In this document: piece by piece, positions 42,206-51,427 of the stretch
How positions within the stretch are numbered: position 1 is the stretch's first letter
Layout of the letters: each line of letters opens with the position of its first letter
Source of the DNA: Algoriphagus sp.
GTDB taxonomy: Bacteria > Bacteroidota > Bacteroidia > Cytophagales > Cyclobacteriaceae
Assembly: GCF_030694375.1 (NCBI RefSeq)
Contig: NZ_JAUXYL010000038.1
Location: 496,001 to 560,000, forward strand
Reading direction: 5' to 3'
Length of the DNA stretch: 64,000 nt
Position numbers and translations under genes: made by a program
The notes under the pieces: model-generated
Seen by the model: the letters and a program-made list of their open reading frames with translations, nothing else
The model's database searches: none
What the model was told of the DNA's origin: nothing

Positions 42206-43027
42206 ATGTCTGTACATTCCTCTGCGAATATCAAGAGAATCACCACCCATACACTTCAGGAAATGAAGCAAAGAGGTGAAAAAATCTCCATGCTCACGGC
42301 CTACGATTACTCCATGGCCAAAATTGTGGATGAGGCAGGAATTGACATTATTTTGGTGGGGGATTCTGCATCCAATGTAATGGCGGGACATGAGACCACA
42401 CTTCCCATCACTTTGGATCAAATGATCTACCATGCTTCCGCGGTTGTGCGAGCGGTGAAGCGTGCTTTTGTGGTGGTGGATATTCCCTTTGGGAATTATC
42501 AGGGGAATAGCTCCGAAGCTTTGCGGTCTGCGATCCGAATCATGAAAGAATCCGGTGCACATTCTGTCAAAGTAGAAGGAGGATCTGAAATTAGGGAGTC
42601 TGTGTTGCGAATTCTTAGTGCCGGTGTACCGGTAATGGGGCATTTGGGCCTGACTCCGCAGTCGATATATAAGTTTGGTACTTATACCGTGCGAGCTAAG
42701 GAGGAAGCTGAAGCCCAAAAGCTTTTGGAGGATGCCAAGACCTTAGAGGAGTGCGGTTGTTATGCTCTGGTTTTGGAAAAAATCCCAGCCATATTGGCGA
42801 AAAAAGTAGCTGAAACGGTAAGTATTCCTGTCATTGGAATTGGTGCAGGCGGAGATGTAGACGGACAGGTTTTGGTGATGCATGACATGTTGGGGATTAC
42901 ACAGGAATTCAAGCCTCGATTTCTGAGGCAATATGCCGATTTGCAAGGGGTGATGATGGATGCCTTTAAGCGTTACATTTCAGACGTGAAAGCAAGAGAC
43001 TTCCCGAACGAATCGGAGAGTTATTGA
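42206..43027 (+). CDS. panB: 3-methyl-2-oxobutanoate hydroxymethyltransferase
   Basis: A 273-residue pantothenate-pathway enzyme that forms ketopantoate from 2-oxoisovalerate and methylene-THF. Motifs [36 protein letters not shown] and the late [23 protein letters not shown] are all present, with Mg2+ ligands in the first and second. The start at 42206 ([11 protein letters not shown]) is preferred over 42164, because the longer frame overlaps the previous gene without family similarity. A terminator follows. Confidence 0.95.
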   Translation: MSVHSSANIKRITTHTLQEMKQRGEKISMLTAYDYSMAKIVDEAGIDIILVGDSASNVMAGHETTLPITLDQMIYHASAVVRAVKRAFVVVDIPFGNYQGNSSEALRSAIRIMKESGAHSVKVEGGSEIRESVLRILSAGVPVMGHLGLTPQSIYKFGTYTVRAKEEAEAQKLLEDAKTLEECGCYALVLEKIPAILAKKVAETVSIPVIGIGAGGDVDGQVLVMHDMLGITQEFKPRFLRQYADLQGVMMDAFKRYISDVKARDFPNESESY

Positions 43028-43048
43028 TAGAAATATATAATCCTTATT

Positions 43049-43076
43049 AAAGCACGTCTCCGGAGGTGCTTTTTTT
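43049..43076 (+). terminator. Terminator after panB
   Basis: AAGCAC (43050-43055) pairs with GTGCTT (43066-43071), with inner CTCC/GGAG pairing, followed by seven T. Confidence 0.8.
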
Positions 43077-43104
43077 ATGCCAATTAAATACGACAAATGG
43101 CGTA

Positions 43105-43135
43105 TTTCCCACCGATAGGGTAGTCGATAGCTTTG
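43105..43135 (+). promoter_or_regulatory. Predicted promoter of the PQQ-propeller gene
   Basis: TTTC (43105-43108, one mismatch to TTTG) is followed after exactly 19 bases by TAGCTTTG (43128-43135), a perfect TAnnTTTG box. Transcription would begin near 43142, before the ATG at 43154. The alternative upstream start at 43133 would lie inside this promoter, which supports the later one. Confidence 0.55.
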
Positions 43136-43153
43136 GTTAAAATTCATATAATC

Positions 43154-45049
43154 ATGAAAAAGCTAACACAAAACACCCCAAAATTTTTCCTGTTTATGCT
43201 ATTGGCATGGGCGACAGGATTAGAAAGTTACGCACAGGAGCCAGCATGGAAACTAAGCCTGGAAAAAGGAGTCGAATGGACAAAGTATACCCCAAACAAG
43301 ATTCTTTTGGTCGGAAGTTCCGATTGGGGGCTACATGGAGTAGATGCTTCAACTGGCCAACTCCTCTGGTCGAATGCTGACCTGTACAATTCCGCCAAAG
43401 CGCTCAAGGGACCGGATGGGAAAAAGCTGGGCTACACTGCTGATTTGATTCAGGTTTTGGAAGATCCCAATGATCCCAAAGTCTCAGATTTTGCCATGGT
43501 CAAGTACACGGACAACATAATGGTGAAAAATTTTGTAGTGATCAACATTCGTACCGGCGAGCTGGTCATTAATCCTAAAATGGCAGGAATGCCAGTGGTG
43601 AAAATCATCGGGCCCGAACAGGCTACGTTCAATTATGACGGTTCGGGGTATATTTCTGAACTCAAGGGTGTGCTTCTTACGGCAAGTTTTGTTGACATGT
43701 ACAAAGCCGGGAAGCCTTACACCCAAATCACTAAATTCATTGATTTGGAAAGTGGAAAAGTGGCATGGGAAAGTGATCAATTTTCTTCGATTTTCCTTCC
43801 CATTGTGACAAGTGATAACAATCTCCTATTCATTGGTGAAAAAACTTCTGCTAAGATCAATGCGAAAACAGGAGAACCTGTTTGGACATTTGAGGTCGCA
43901 GACAAGAAAAATAATTTCGAGGCATTTGATGCCAATATCCGATTGACAGAAGGGTATTTTTATCAGAAAAAGGGGAATCAGGGGGTTGTGTCTGCTGTGG
44001 AGTTGACAAGTGGTAAGGTTCTGTGGGAGAAACCGCTATCTACCAAAGATGCACCGATGCTTAAAGCTGAGAATTTTGGCGTAATCGTCGCTGACGAAAA
44101 GAATTTCACCCTAATGGAGGCAGAATCTGGCAATACCAAATGGACAGCTAAAAAGCTTTCTGGAATTGTGGTGGATTTGGGTAGGGATCGTGGAATCGCT
44201 GTGGGTGAAAAAGGCAAGTATTTGACCGTTTTGGATAAGAACACAGGAGCTGAAAAGTGGTCCCAAAAAATCAAAGGAATCCAAATTGACCAAATGACAG
44301 GTGCAGGAATCATGTATCAGAATGAGGAAGGGAGTATCGGATTGATTGATTTTGACGGCAATCTCAAGTGGGGTAATAAAGACATGATCAAAGGTCCCGG
44401 TATACTCAGAGCTAAGTCGGCATTGGATTCAGAAATATTTTATGCAGATGGCAAAGTGTTTCATGTCAATCTAGTGAACGGAGAGAAAAAAGAGATCATC
44501 GGCAAAGTGGATTTCAATGAGAAGGAAACCCCAGATAACTTGGAATTTACAGGGTCTAATTTTGTCTTGTCTTCCAGCCAAAATATGCTCGGGTTCGATG
44601 AAAGCGGTCGGGTGCAGTTTCAGCAGCATTGGGCCTCGCCAAAGATCAGCCTAGCAGGTAGAATTGCTATGCGCACAATGCAAGTGGCCATGGTAGCAAT
44701 GGCGGCAGCCAATGCGTATGCAGAAGGTGCAAGTACCGGTCCGATGGGATATCAAAGCATGGCTAGCAGACAATATGGTATTCAGCGGGAATTTTTTGAA
44801 GACATGTCCGGGGCTTTTGGTCAAGTAGCCAATCAGCGCTTTAAAGCCTCCTCATCAAAAGGGATTTATTCCTTCGTTCTGACTGACGTAGGCGGAGGAG
44901 TCGGGCTGGTCAAAGTGGATAAAGTCAGTGGTAAGGAAACGGGAAAGATTGTCCTCAACGACAAAGAGCCTGTTTACGACACAGATCCCGAAAATGGAAT
45001 GATTTTTTATAAACCCACCAAAAAGGAGGTTTATGGATATGTGTTCTGA
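43154..45049 (+). CDS. Exported PQQ-like beta-propeller protein (BamB-like)
   Basis: A 631-residue protein with a signal peptide (ending ESYAQ) and at least six PQQ-type propeller repeats. Typical strands are VDASTGQLLWSN, FIDLESGKVAWES, VELTSGKVLWEKPL and LDKNTGAEKWSQ. The repeat signature alternates A/G-x-x-x-x-G-K-x-x-W. A low-complexity stretch near residues 505-535 (VAMVAMAAANAYAEGAS, then GPMGYQSMASRQYG) interrupts the propeller. BamB-like scaffolds and PQQ-domain sensors share this fold, so function is not fixed. The start at 43154 is chosen over 43133. Confidence 0.8.
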   Translation: MKKLTQNTPKFFLFMLLAWATGLESYAQEPAWKLSLEKGVEWTKYTPNKILLVGSSDWGLHGVDASTGQLLWSNADLYNSAKALKGPDGKKLGYTADLIQVLEDPNDPKVSDFAMVKYTDNIMVKNFVVINIRTGELVINPKMAGMPVVKIIGPEQATFNYDGSGYISELKGVLLTASFVDMYKAGKPYTQITKFIDLESGKVAWESDQFSSIFLPIVTSDNNLLFIGEKTSAKINAKTGEPVWTFEVADKKNNFEAFDANIRLTEGYFYQKKGNQGVVSAVELTSGKVLWEKPLSTKDAPMLKAENFGVIVADEKNFTLMEAESGNTKWTAKKLSGIVVDLGRDRGIAVGEKGKYLTVLDKNTGAEKWSQKIKGIQIDQMTGAGIMYQNEEGSIGLIDFDGNLKWGNKDMIKGPGILRAKSALDSEIFYADGKVFHVNLVNGEKKEIIGKVDFNEKETPDNLEFTGSNFVLSSSQNMLGFDESGRVQFQQHWASPKISLAGRIAMRTMQVAMVAMAAANAYAEGASTGPMGYQSMASRQYGIQREFFEDMSGAFGQVANQRFKASSSKGIYSFVLTDVGGGVGLVKVDKVSGKETGKIVLNDKEPVYDTDPENGMIFYKPTKKEVYGYVF

Positions 45050-45072
45050 TTTGTGTGGTTTAATTGTAAAAC

Positions 45073-45100
45073 AAAAAAATCCCGTTTTTGGGATTTTTTT
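45073..45100. terminator. Bidirectional terminator
   Basis: An 11-bp stem (45073-45083 with 45090-45100), with loop GTTTTT, an A tract on the left arm and a T tract on the right. It separates the convergent propeller and GH57 genes. Confidence 0.85.
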
Positions 45101-45118
45101 GTTTTTACTTTTTTGAAA

Positions 45119-46324
45119 TTAAGGTTTCATCTCCTCGGTTTTTTGCTTTACGCGAAGCATAAAATCGCTCAAAACATTCATGTAGTTGATAAATGCATCA
45201 TAAGGAGTGTCATAAGGACTGAAATATTCGTGAACGGATCCATCTGAAAAGAATTTGGTACACATGTAGTAAAAGTGATCCGATGTTTGCAGATATCCCC
45301 AGTCCCGCTGAATTTCAGGATCGTCGATTTGCTTTACCGATTTTTCCATTTCATACAATCTGTCAAATGCCTCGTCTTGAAGATCATTTCCTAGCCATGC
45401 AGTCAAATCCCGTTCTTCATCAGCCCAAGAAATCGGTACCGGAACATGAATTTTACTTACTGCGGGAACTGCAGCTGCGACCTCTGAAGGAGTGGAAAAC
45501 GTAAAGCTGGAATGATTCAGCACGGCCTCCGGTAAATACCGCATGAATTCAAAAATTCCTGTTTCTGCCCATTGGTGTTCTCCAAAAGTCTCATAATCCA
45601 TGAATAAATTGACCACTTGTTCTTCCTTTGGAATGGCATTGATCCAATTGATGAATTTGTCGGTAGTCAAAGGATAATCCGCCCAGGTTTTATTGCTGAA
45701 TCTAAAAGCGATGTCATCGGAGAGCAGGAAGTTTTTGAGTAAGACTTTTAGTTTGGGCTCGATGGCATTGGAATAGACATAATTCGGACTCTTCCAGCCC
45801 AGAATGTGTTTAGCACCTTCGGTTAAAACTGCCTCATATCCTAGTTCAGCGACCATTGCACCGATCTGATCTGAATAGATCAATTCGGTATTTCTAAAAA
45901 CTTTAGGAGTGTATCCGTTGAAAAGTTCTTTGATTCGATCTTGGTGCTTTTTCACCAAACTGGTAAATTCTTCTTTACTTTTTAATGCAGCCAGGGCGTG
46001 CGTGTAGGTTTCATTGAGTAGTTCTACATGTCCTGTGGCCACGAGCTTTTGAAAACTCTCCAAAACTTCCGGCGCATAAGCTTCCATTTGGTCCAGGAAA
46101 GTTCCGGAAAGTGAAAATGCCACTTTGAATTTTCCATTGTACTTTTGGATGAGTTCCAGAAGTAATGAATTCATTGGCAAATAGCACTTTTGGGCTACTT
46201 TACGAATTACATTTCGATTTAGGTAGTCATCCCAATAATGGTGATCTTCTCCAATATCAAAAAACCGATAAGGTTTCAATCTAAAAGGCTGGTGCACCTG
46301 AAAATAAAAGCAGATGGTTCTCAT
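45119..46324 (-). CDS. Glycoside hydrolase family 57 (alpha-glucan-active)
   Basis: A 401-residue cytoplasmic GH57 enzyme (alpha-amylase or 4-alpha-glucanotransferase type). The family regions are clear: FYFQVHQPFRL at the N-terminus, VELLNETYTH (catalytic Glu), GYTPKVFRNTELIYSD, and NLFMDYETFGEHQW. The start at 46324 is preferred over 46384, because its ATG overlaps the stop of the glycosyltransferase gene (ATGA), and the longer frame lacks similarity. It is the third gene of the alpha-glucan operon. Confidence 0.9.
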   Translation of the reverse strand: MRTICFYFQVHQPFRLKPYRFFDIGEDHHYWDDYLNRNVIRKVAQKCYLPMNSLLLELIQKYNGKFKVAFSLSGTFLDQMEAYAPEVLESFQKLVATGHVELLNETYTHALAALKSKEEFTSLVKKHQDRIKELFNGYTPKVFRNTELIYSDQIGAMVAELGYEAVLTEGAKHILGWKSPNYVYSNAIEPKLKVLLKNFLLSDDIAFRFSNKTWADYPLTTDKFINWINAIPKEEQVVNLFMDYETFGEHQWAETGIFEFMRYLPEAVLNHSSFTFSTPSEVAAAVPAVSKIHVPVPISWADEERDLTAWLGNDLQDEAFDRLYEMEKSVKQIDDPEIQRDWGYLQTSDHFYYMCTKFFSDGSVHEYFSPYDTPYDAFINYMNVLSDFMLRVKQKTEEMKP

Positions 46325-47610
46325 GATCGTTCGGCTAAAGTTTTTTCGTAGACAGTAACTAGTTTGGCAGCCACATGCTCCCATTTCAATTTTTTCAATT
46401 CTTCACTTCCCAATTCCTTAAACATTTTGGATATCCCCTCATAGTGCAGCAGTGCAAAAATGGCATCAGCCATTGAGTCCACATCCCAAAAATCCACCTT
46501 GATGGCATTTCTGAGTACTTCAGCAACGCCGGATTGTTTGGAAATGATAACCGGTGTATTATGACGTACAGCTTCAAGTGGGGCAATACCGAAAGGTTCC
46601 GATACAGAAGGCATCACGTAGACGTCAGAAATCGCATACATGTGATCCACGTCATCACCTTTTAAAAATCCGGTAAAGTGGAACTTGGTTGCCATTCTCA
46701 ATTCAGCTACTCGGTCAATCATTCTATTTAAAAGGTCTCCGTTGCCAGCCATTACAAATCTTACATTCGGATCGCGATCGATGACTATTTTTGCAGCTTC
46801 GACGAAGTATTCCGGACCTTTTTGAAAGGTGATTCTTCCTAAGAATGTCACAATTTTTTCCGGGACTTTCTTCTCATATTCCGACTTGATGATACTGGCA
46901 TCCAATACCGCATTGTGAAGTACCGTCACTTTGCTGGCAGGGATTCCGTATTTTCGAATGATGATGTTTTTGGTGAGCTGACTCACGGCTACGATGTGAT
47001 CAGCGGCATGCATTCCAGCGCGTTCGATGTCGTAGACGGGCTGATTTACAGTTTCTCCTGAGCGATCGTATTCTGTAGCGTGGACATGCACTACCAGTGG
47101 TTTTCCACTTATCTCTTTTGCGGCAATTCCCGCAGGGAATGCCAACCAATCATGTGCATGAATGATGTCGAAGTTATTTTTGTCACGGGCGATCTGAGCG
47201 GCAACGAGTGCATAACGGGAAACTTCCTCCATGAGGTTTTTCCCATATTTTCCACTAAACTCAAATTTATTGGAGAAAATACTTTCGTCCACATCCGTCC
47301 GGTCATGGATGGCGTAGTCAGTGAATTTTTTGAATTGTTCGGGTCCCAGGTACGGAACTAAAAAGCTGCTGACCTCGAGATAGGTTAGATTCTTCCAGAA
47401 TTTCTTGAATCGTTTTTCACGGTAATCGATCGTCACTGCACTTGCATTGACAAAGTCCGCCAAGGGTTCCTCATCGCCCCATAGTTTGGGTACCACAAAT
47501 ATCACTTCCTGATTGTGGTGGTTCATACCTTTAACCAATCCATAACAGGCAGTGCCTAATCCCCCGGAAATATGAGGAGGGAATTCCCATCCAAACATTA
47601 AAACTTTCAT
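46321..47610 (-). CDS. Glycosyltransferase family 4, glycogen-synthase-like
   Basis: A 429-residue retaining GT-B enzyme. The N-terminal WEFPPHISGGLGTACYGLVKGM and the C-terminal nucleotide-binding region (MPSVSEPFGIAPLEAVRHNTPVI, with the E-x7-E pattern) are typical of GT4 glycogen/starch synthases. It would use ADP- or UDP-glucose. Its 3' end overlaps the GH57 start by 4 bases, and it follows the debranching gene by 12 bases, so all three are one transcript. Confidence 0.9.
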   Translation of the reverse strand: MKVLMFGWEFPPHISGGLGTACYGLVKGMNHHNQEVIFVVPKLWGDEEPLADFVNASAVTIDYREKRFKKFWKNLTYLEVSSFLVPYLGPEQFKKFTDYAIHDRTDVDESIFSNKFEFSGKYGKNLMEEVSRYALVAAQIARDKNNFDIIHAHDWLAFPAGIAAKEISGKPLVVHVHATEYDRSGETVNQPVYDIERAGMHAADHIVAVSQLTKNIIIRKYGIPASKVTVLHNAVLDASIIKSEYEKKVPEKIVTFLGRITFQKGPEYFVEAAKIVIDRDPNVRFVMAGNGDLLNRMIDRVAELRMATKFHFTGFLKGDDVDHMYAISDVYVMPSVSEPFGIAPLEAVRHNTPVIISKQSGVAEVLRNAIKVDFWDVDSMADAIFALLHYEGISKMFKELGSEELKKLKWEHVAAKLVTVYEKTLAERS

Positions 47611-47622
47611 AAAAAAGTCATT

Positions 47623-49539
47623 TTATATTCTGTTGACTAAGTCCATCATTCTGAGCAGTTCTGCCACACTCCACGCTTGGGAAACAGAGCCTTTAGGTCG
47701 ATGAGGAGGATCACCGTCATATATTTCTGCGACTGTTCCGATTCCATATTGGGTCATGACACCATCAAAACCCTTAATTATTTTTTGCACAAAGTTTTTA
47801 GCGGCTTTACCATGAAGTTTCAAATACCCTTCGACAAAATGGCCTAAAAGCCATGCCCATACGGTACCATTGTGGTAGGCATTGTCTCTACTGATTTGGT
47901 TGCCAAAGTAGTAGCCTTTGTATCCTGGATCATCGGGAGAAAGTGAACGGAGTCCGCGAGTCGTCAATAGTTTAGATTTAACCATCTCTAGGATCATATC
48001 ATTTTTTTCCTCGCTGAGCATCGTGTATGGTAGCGAGGTAGCAAATAGCATATTGGGCCTGATAGACCAATCTTTTTCCGCTCCATCTACTACGTCCGCC
48101 AAATAGCCGTTGTCCCAATCCCAAAACTCCCGATCAAAGGAATCTTTGACCTGAGCTGCTAGAATGGCATATTCTTCCTCTCCGCTCAATTCATGGAAAA
48201 ATAAAAGGGCGTTGTACCAAAGTGCCTGGATTTCCACTGGGCATCCTATGCGTGGTGTGACTGGTCCGTCGGGTGTGATAGCATCCATCCAGGTCAAGGC
48301 CACATCTTTCTGACCTCCCCAAATAAGGCCATTTTCCATCATATGGATGTTATAGGTAGTTCCTTTTTTATACCCTTCGATTATACCGCGAAGTTTTTCC
48401 AAGTAGCGATCCTTGATCGTCTTCTTGTCTCCGGTATAGACAATATATTGCTGGAGTGTCCAAAAAAACCACAGCGGCGCATCTATGGAAGTCATGTTGG
48501 TAAAATCGCCACTTCCGATATTTGGAAAAAGGGGGCCTTTGAGATCTCTGGACATGGTATCCATTATGTCAAGAAACGTCTCCGTATCACCATTTGATAG
48601 CGTTAATCCCGGAGCGGCTATGAAGGTGTCTCTTCCCCACCAGCCAAACCAAGGGTATCCGGCTATGATTCTTGTGTCGCCATCTCTTTTTCGGATAAAT
48701 TGACCTGCGGAATTTTTAAGACAGTTTTCAAAATTATTTCTTGGGATTCTCCGGGAGATTTCTTTTTGGAAGGCATTTTCTCGGGTTTTTGGATCTGCCT
48801 CAGTCAGCCCTGCAGAAAAGATGACTGATTCGCCTTTGGTTATTTCAAACTCAAAATGGCCGGGCACAAATAGATCCTCCTGATAATCGTATCCTCGCTC
48901 CCTTTCTTGGATGTATTCAACGTTGTGGTACCAATCAGGCTTGGAAACAAATTCATTTTTCTTGGAAATTTGGAGGAAAAGCGGGTCATACTCGGGGTAT
49001 AATTGGAATTTTACACCACTAGGAGCCTTTGTAAATCCTTTATTGATAGCCTCATTTTCCTTACATAAGCTATGATATCCACGGAAAGCCAAAAAGGGCT
49101 GAATTTGGATTTTTGTAGGCGAATGGGCATCCAAAAGTGTATATCGAATCATCACGCGATCCCGATTGGTATCCAGAATCAGTTCTTTCTGTAATACGAC
49201 CCCACCCACTCGATAAGTCAGTTTGGGAATTGGCTCTGAATCAAAATCCTCAAGGTACTTATGTCCTCTTGGAAAATAGTTTCCAGGAAATTTGCTGATC
49301 CCAAGGTGAAAGCTTGCCCCATGCTGAATCACCGTCTCGTGGACTGTTGAAAGCATGACGTGATTTTGTGAATCGATCTGTGGTTGTGGAACTACCAGCA
49401 AACCGTGGTACTTACGGGTGTTACATCCAATAATTGTAGTGCTCGTGTAGGTGCCGGATCGATTCGTCCGAATAATCTCTCGATCAAGAGAATAATTCAG
49501 ATTGATTAATTGGGTTTTATCAAAGTGGATATAACTCAT
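47623..49539 (-). CDS. Glycogen debranching enzyme (amylo-alpha-1,6-glucosidase)
   Basis: A 638-residue enzyme. Residues 1 to about 250 form the N-terminal domain (TSTTIIGCNTRKYHGLLVVPQP). The rest is a six-hairpin glucosidase domain with GYPWFGWWGRDTFIAAPGLTL, where the Asp is catalytic, and NGTVWAWLLGHFVEGYLKLHG. It removes alpha-1,6 branches from glycogen-type glucans in the cytoplasm. It heads the three-gene alpha-glucan operon. A small ORF and tRNA-His lie upstream on the same strand but have separate terminators. Confidence 0.92.
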   Translation of the reverse strand: MSYIHFDKTQLINLNYSLDREIIRTNRSGTYTSTTIIGCNTRKYHGLLVVPQPQIDSQNHVMLSTVHETVIQHGASFHLGISKFPGNYFPRGHKYLEDFDSEPIPKLTYRVGGVVLQKELILDTNRDRVMIRYTLLDAHSPTKIQIQPFLAFRGYHSLCKENEAINKGFTKAPSGVKFQLYPEYDPLFLQISKKNEFVSKPDWYHNVEYIQERERGYDYQEDLFVPGHFEFEITKGESVIFSAGLTEADPKTRENAFQKEISRRIPRNNFENCLKNSAGQFIRKRDGDTRIIAGYPWFGWWGRDTFIAAPGLTLSNGDTETFLDIMDTMSRDLKGPLFPNIGSGDFTNMTSIDAPLWFFWTLQQYIVYTGDKKTIKDRYLEKLRGIIEGYKKGTTYNIHMMENGLIWGGQKDVALTWMDAITPDGPVTPRIGCPVEIQALWYNALLFFHELSGEEEYAILAAQVKDSFDREFWDWDNGYLADVVDGAEKDWSIRPNMLFATSLPYTMLSEEKNDMILEMVKSKLLTTRGLRSLSPDDPGYKGYYFGNQISRDNAYHNGTVWAWLLGHFVEGYLKLHGKAAKNFVQKIIKGFDGVMTQYGIGTVAEIYDGDPPHRPKGSVSQAWSVAELLRMMDLVNRI

Positions 49540-49607
49540 AGGAGGAAAATTGTAAGAATTTAAAAATAGAGTTTTGATTTGATAAGAAAAATTATGTAGA
49601 AAAAATA

Positions 49608-49631
49608 AAAGGTTATGTTTCCATAACCTTT
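49608..49631 (-). terminator. Terminator of the 46-aa ORF
   Basis: A perfect 10-bp stem (49608-49617 with 49622-49631) and a 4-base loop, with an A-rich plus strand to its left, so a T-rich tract on the minus strand. It lies 21 bases after the small ORF stop. Confidence 0.75.
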
Positions 49632-49652
49632 CCTAGTCCAAGATGAGAAGCG

Positions 49653-49793
49653 TTAAGAATGAATCAGTTCCCGCTGAATTTCTTCGAAGTTTTTCAGTGA
49701 TTCCTCAAACTTGATAAAATAATTGTGAACTAATCTTATGTTCACTGGTTTGACCACCGGAAATTTCGGTGAGGATTTGAACAATGTAAACAT
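49653..49793 (-). CDS. Small protein of 46 residues, unknown function
   Basis: A 47-codon frame (ATG at 49793, TAA at 49653), below most length cut-offs. The protein begins MFTLFKSSPKFPVVKPVNIR and ends in a charged amphipathic helix with FEESLKNFEEIQRELIHS. Support is structural: no other gene is on this strand between tRNA-His and the debranching enzyme, the codons look like the neighbours, and a strong terminator sits just after the stop. I recognise no family. It could be a regulatory small protein or part of a non-coding RNA. Confidence 0.5.
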   Translation of the reverse strand: MFTLFKSSPKFPVVKPVNIRLVHNYFIKFEESLKNFEEIQRELIHS

Positions 49794-49856
49794 CTGAGCG
49801 TGGTTTAGTTTGATTAAGTCTTGTCAAATCTTGTGCCAACTCGCACCCTTATATAC

Positions 49857-49883
49857 AGCAAAACCCCTCTAAAAGAGGGGTTT
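49857..49883 (-). terminator. Terminator after tRNA-His
   Basis: A perfect 10-bp G/C-rich stem (49861-49870 with 49874-49883) and a 3-base loop. It starts 2 bases from the tRNA 3' end. Confidence 0.8.
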
Positions 49884-49884
49884 G

Positions 49885-49959
49885 GGTGAAAGACCGGGTT
49901 CGAACCGGCGACCTCTGGATCCACAAACCAGCGCTCTAACCAGCTGAGCTACAATCACC
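49885..49959 (-). tRNA. tRNA-His (anticodon GTG)
   Basis: A 75-nt cloverleaf on the minus strand with the extra 5' G (G-1) that marks tRNA-His, opposite C73. The D arm is GCTC...GAGC, the anticodon loop is TTGTGGA (anticodon GTG), and the T arm is GCCGG TTCGAAC CCGGT. The acceptor has two U-U mismatches (positions 5/68 and 6/67), and there is one at 31/39. CCA is not encoded. Confidence 0.9.
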
Positions 49960-50036
49960 ATATTGACCATTTGTGTGTGGAATTCTCAAACGGTCTGCAA
50001 AAGTAATAATTTAGCTCACTTAGCGCAAGGCGAGAT

Positions 50037-51392
50037 TTAAATATTTCTCAAAAAAGTAATTCTTTCTCCTTTTTTTTCTTCGTGAAACTTTCCCTCTTCG
50101 TACGCTAAATGTCCGGATACGATCGTATGAGACACTTTTGATCCAAATGTATGGCCCTCAAAAGGCGACCAGCCGCATTTGGATAAAATATTTTCTTTAG
50201 ATACTGTCCAAGGTGAATTCAAATCGACCAAAACCAAATCTGCAAAATACCCCTCTCGGATAAAGCCCCTTTCTTCGATTTGAAAAAGCGTCGCGACATT
50301 GTGAGACATCTTCTGGACGATTTTTTCAAGTGAAATTTTTCCCTGATGATAAAAATCCAGCATAGCCACCAAGCTATGTTGATTCAAAGGACCACCTGAG
50401 GGAGCTTTGGTATACAATTGTGATTTTTCTTCCAAGGTATGTGGTGCGTGATCAGTAGCTATTACGTCAATTCTGTCATCCAGCATCGCTTGAAATATTT
50501 GATCCCGGTCATTTGCCGATTTTATCGCCGGATTCCATTTGATCAGGTTTCCTTTGGTGGCATAGTCTTCCTCAGAAAACCACATGTGATGTATGCATGC
50601 CTCAGCTGTGACCCGCTTTTCTTCCAAAGGAATGGAATTGTCAAATAACTCCAATTCCTTGGCCGTGCTGATATGGAGGATGTGAAGCCTAGTTCCATAT
50701 TTCTTCGCCATAGCGACTGCCCGACTAGATGCGTCATAGCAAGCCTCTTCTGATCGGATTTTCGGATGAAATTTTACGGGGATGTCTTCCCCATAGATGG
50801 CTTTAAACTCCTCTAAATTAGCTTTTATGATATGGTCATTTTCAGAATGGATCGCCAAAAGTCCCTTGTAATTGCTGAAAATTCCTTCCAGAGATTCGAT
50901 GTTATCCACCACCATATTGCCGGTCGAGGACCCCTGAAAAACTTTCAGTCCGCAAACATTGTGGAGGTCTAATTTCAGGATTTCTTCAAGATTATCATTT
51001 GTACCACCGAAAAAGAATGAATAATTGGCTAATGACACTTCCGAAGCGCGTGTGTATTTTTCTTCCAAAAGAGGAATCGTCACCGCTTGAGGGACGGTAT
51101 TTGGCATTTCCATGTAGGTAGTGGTTCCTCCTGCCACTCCTGCTTTGGCCTCAGTGTAGATCTCTCCTTTGTGGGTCAATCCAGGTTCCCGAAAATGAAC
51201 CTGATCATCGATTAATCCCGGCAGTAGATGTTTTCCCGACCCATTTATATGAATATCAGCAATCTCCGCACTGAGGTCCGTTCCGATTTTAGCGATTCGT
51301 CCAGCCTTGATCAAAACATCTCCCGGACAAATCCGGCCTTCATTGACTATATTTGCCCCGGTGATTAGGATACTTTTCATCTTTTCGTTCAT
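50037..51392 (-). CDS. pyrC: Dihydroorotase, Bacteroidetes type
   Basis: A 451-residue zinc amidohydrolase for the third step of pyrimidine synthesis. The first metal motif is DDQVHFREPG, in which the first His of the usual HxH is Gln 64 (His 66 kept). The carboxylated-lysine region is LKVFQGSSTGNM (Lys 150). The remaining ligands follow in IHSEND (His 182), HILHIS and ATDHAPHT (Asp). The substitution appears to be a family feature in Bacteroidetes, from memory. An alternative start is at 51380 (fifth residue). Allantoinase or hydantoinase activity cannot be excluded. Confidence 0.88.
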   Translation of the reverse strand: MNEKMKSILITGANIVNEGRICPGDVLIKAGRIAKIGTDLSAEIADIHINGSGKHLLPGLIDDQVHFREPGLTHKGEIYTEAKAGVAGGTTTYMEMPNTVPQAVTIPLLEEKYTRASEVSLANYSFFFGGTNDNLEEILKLDLHNVCGLKVFQGSSTGNMVVDNIESLEGIFSNYKGLLAIHSENDHIIKANLEEFKAIYGEDIPVKFHPKIRSEEACYDASSRAVAMAKKYGTRLHILHISTAKELELFDNSIPLEEKRVTAEACIHHMWFSEEDYATKGNLIKWNPAIKSANDRDQIFQAMLDDRIDVIATDHAPHTLEEKSQLYTKAPSGGPLNQHSLVAMLDFYHQGKISLEKIVQKMSHNVATLFQIEERGFIREGYFADLVLVDLNSPWTVSKENILSKCGWSPFEGHTFGSKVSHTIVSGHLAYEEGKFHEEKKGERITFLRNI

Positions 51393-51427
51393 TTTCGATT
51401 ACCGATTTCTTTCCAAAAATAACAAAC

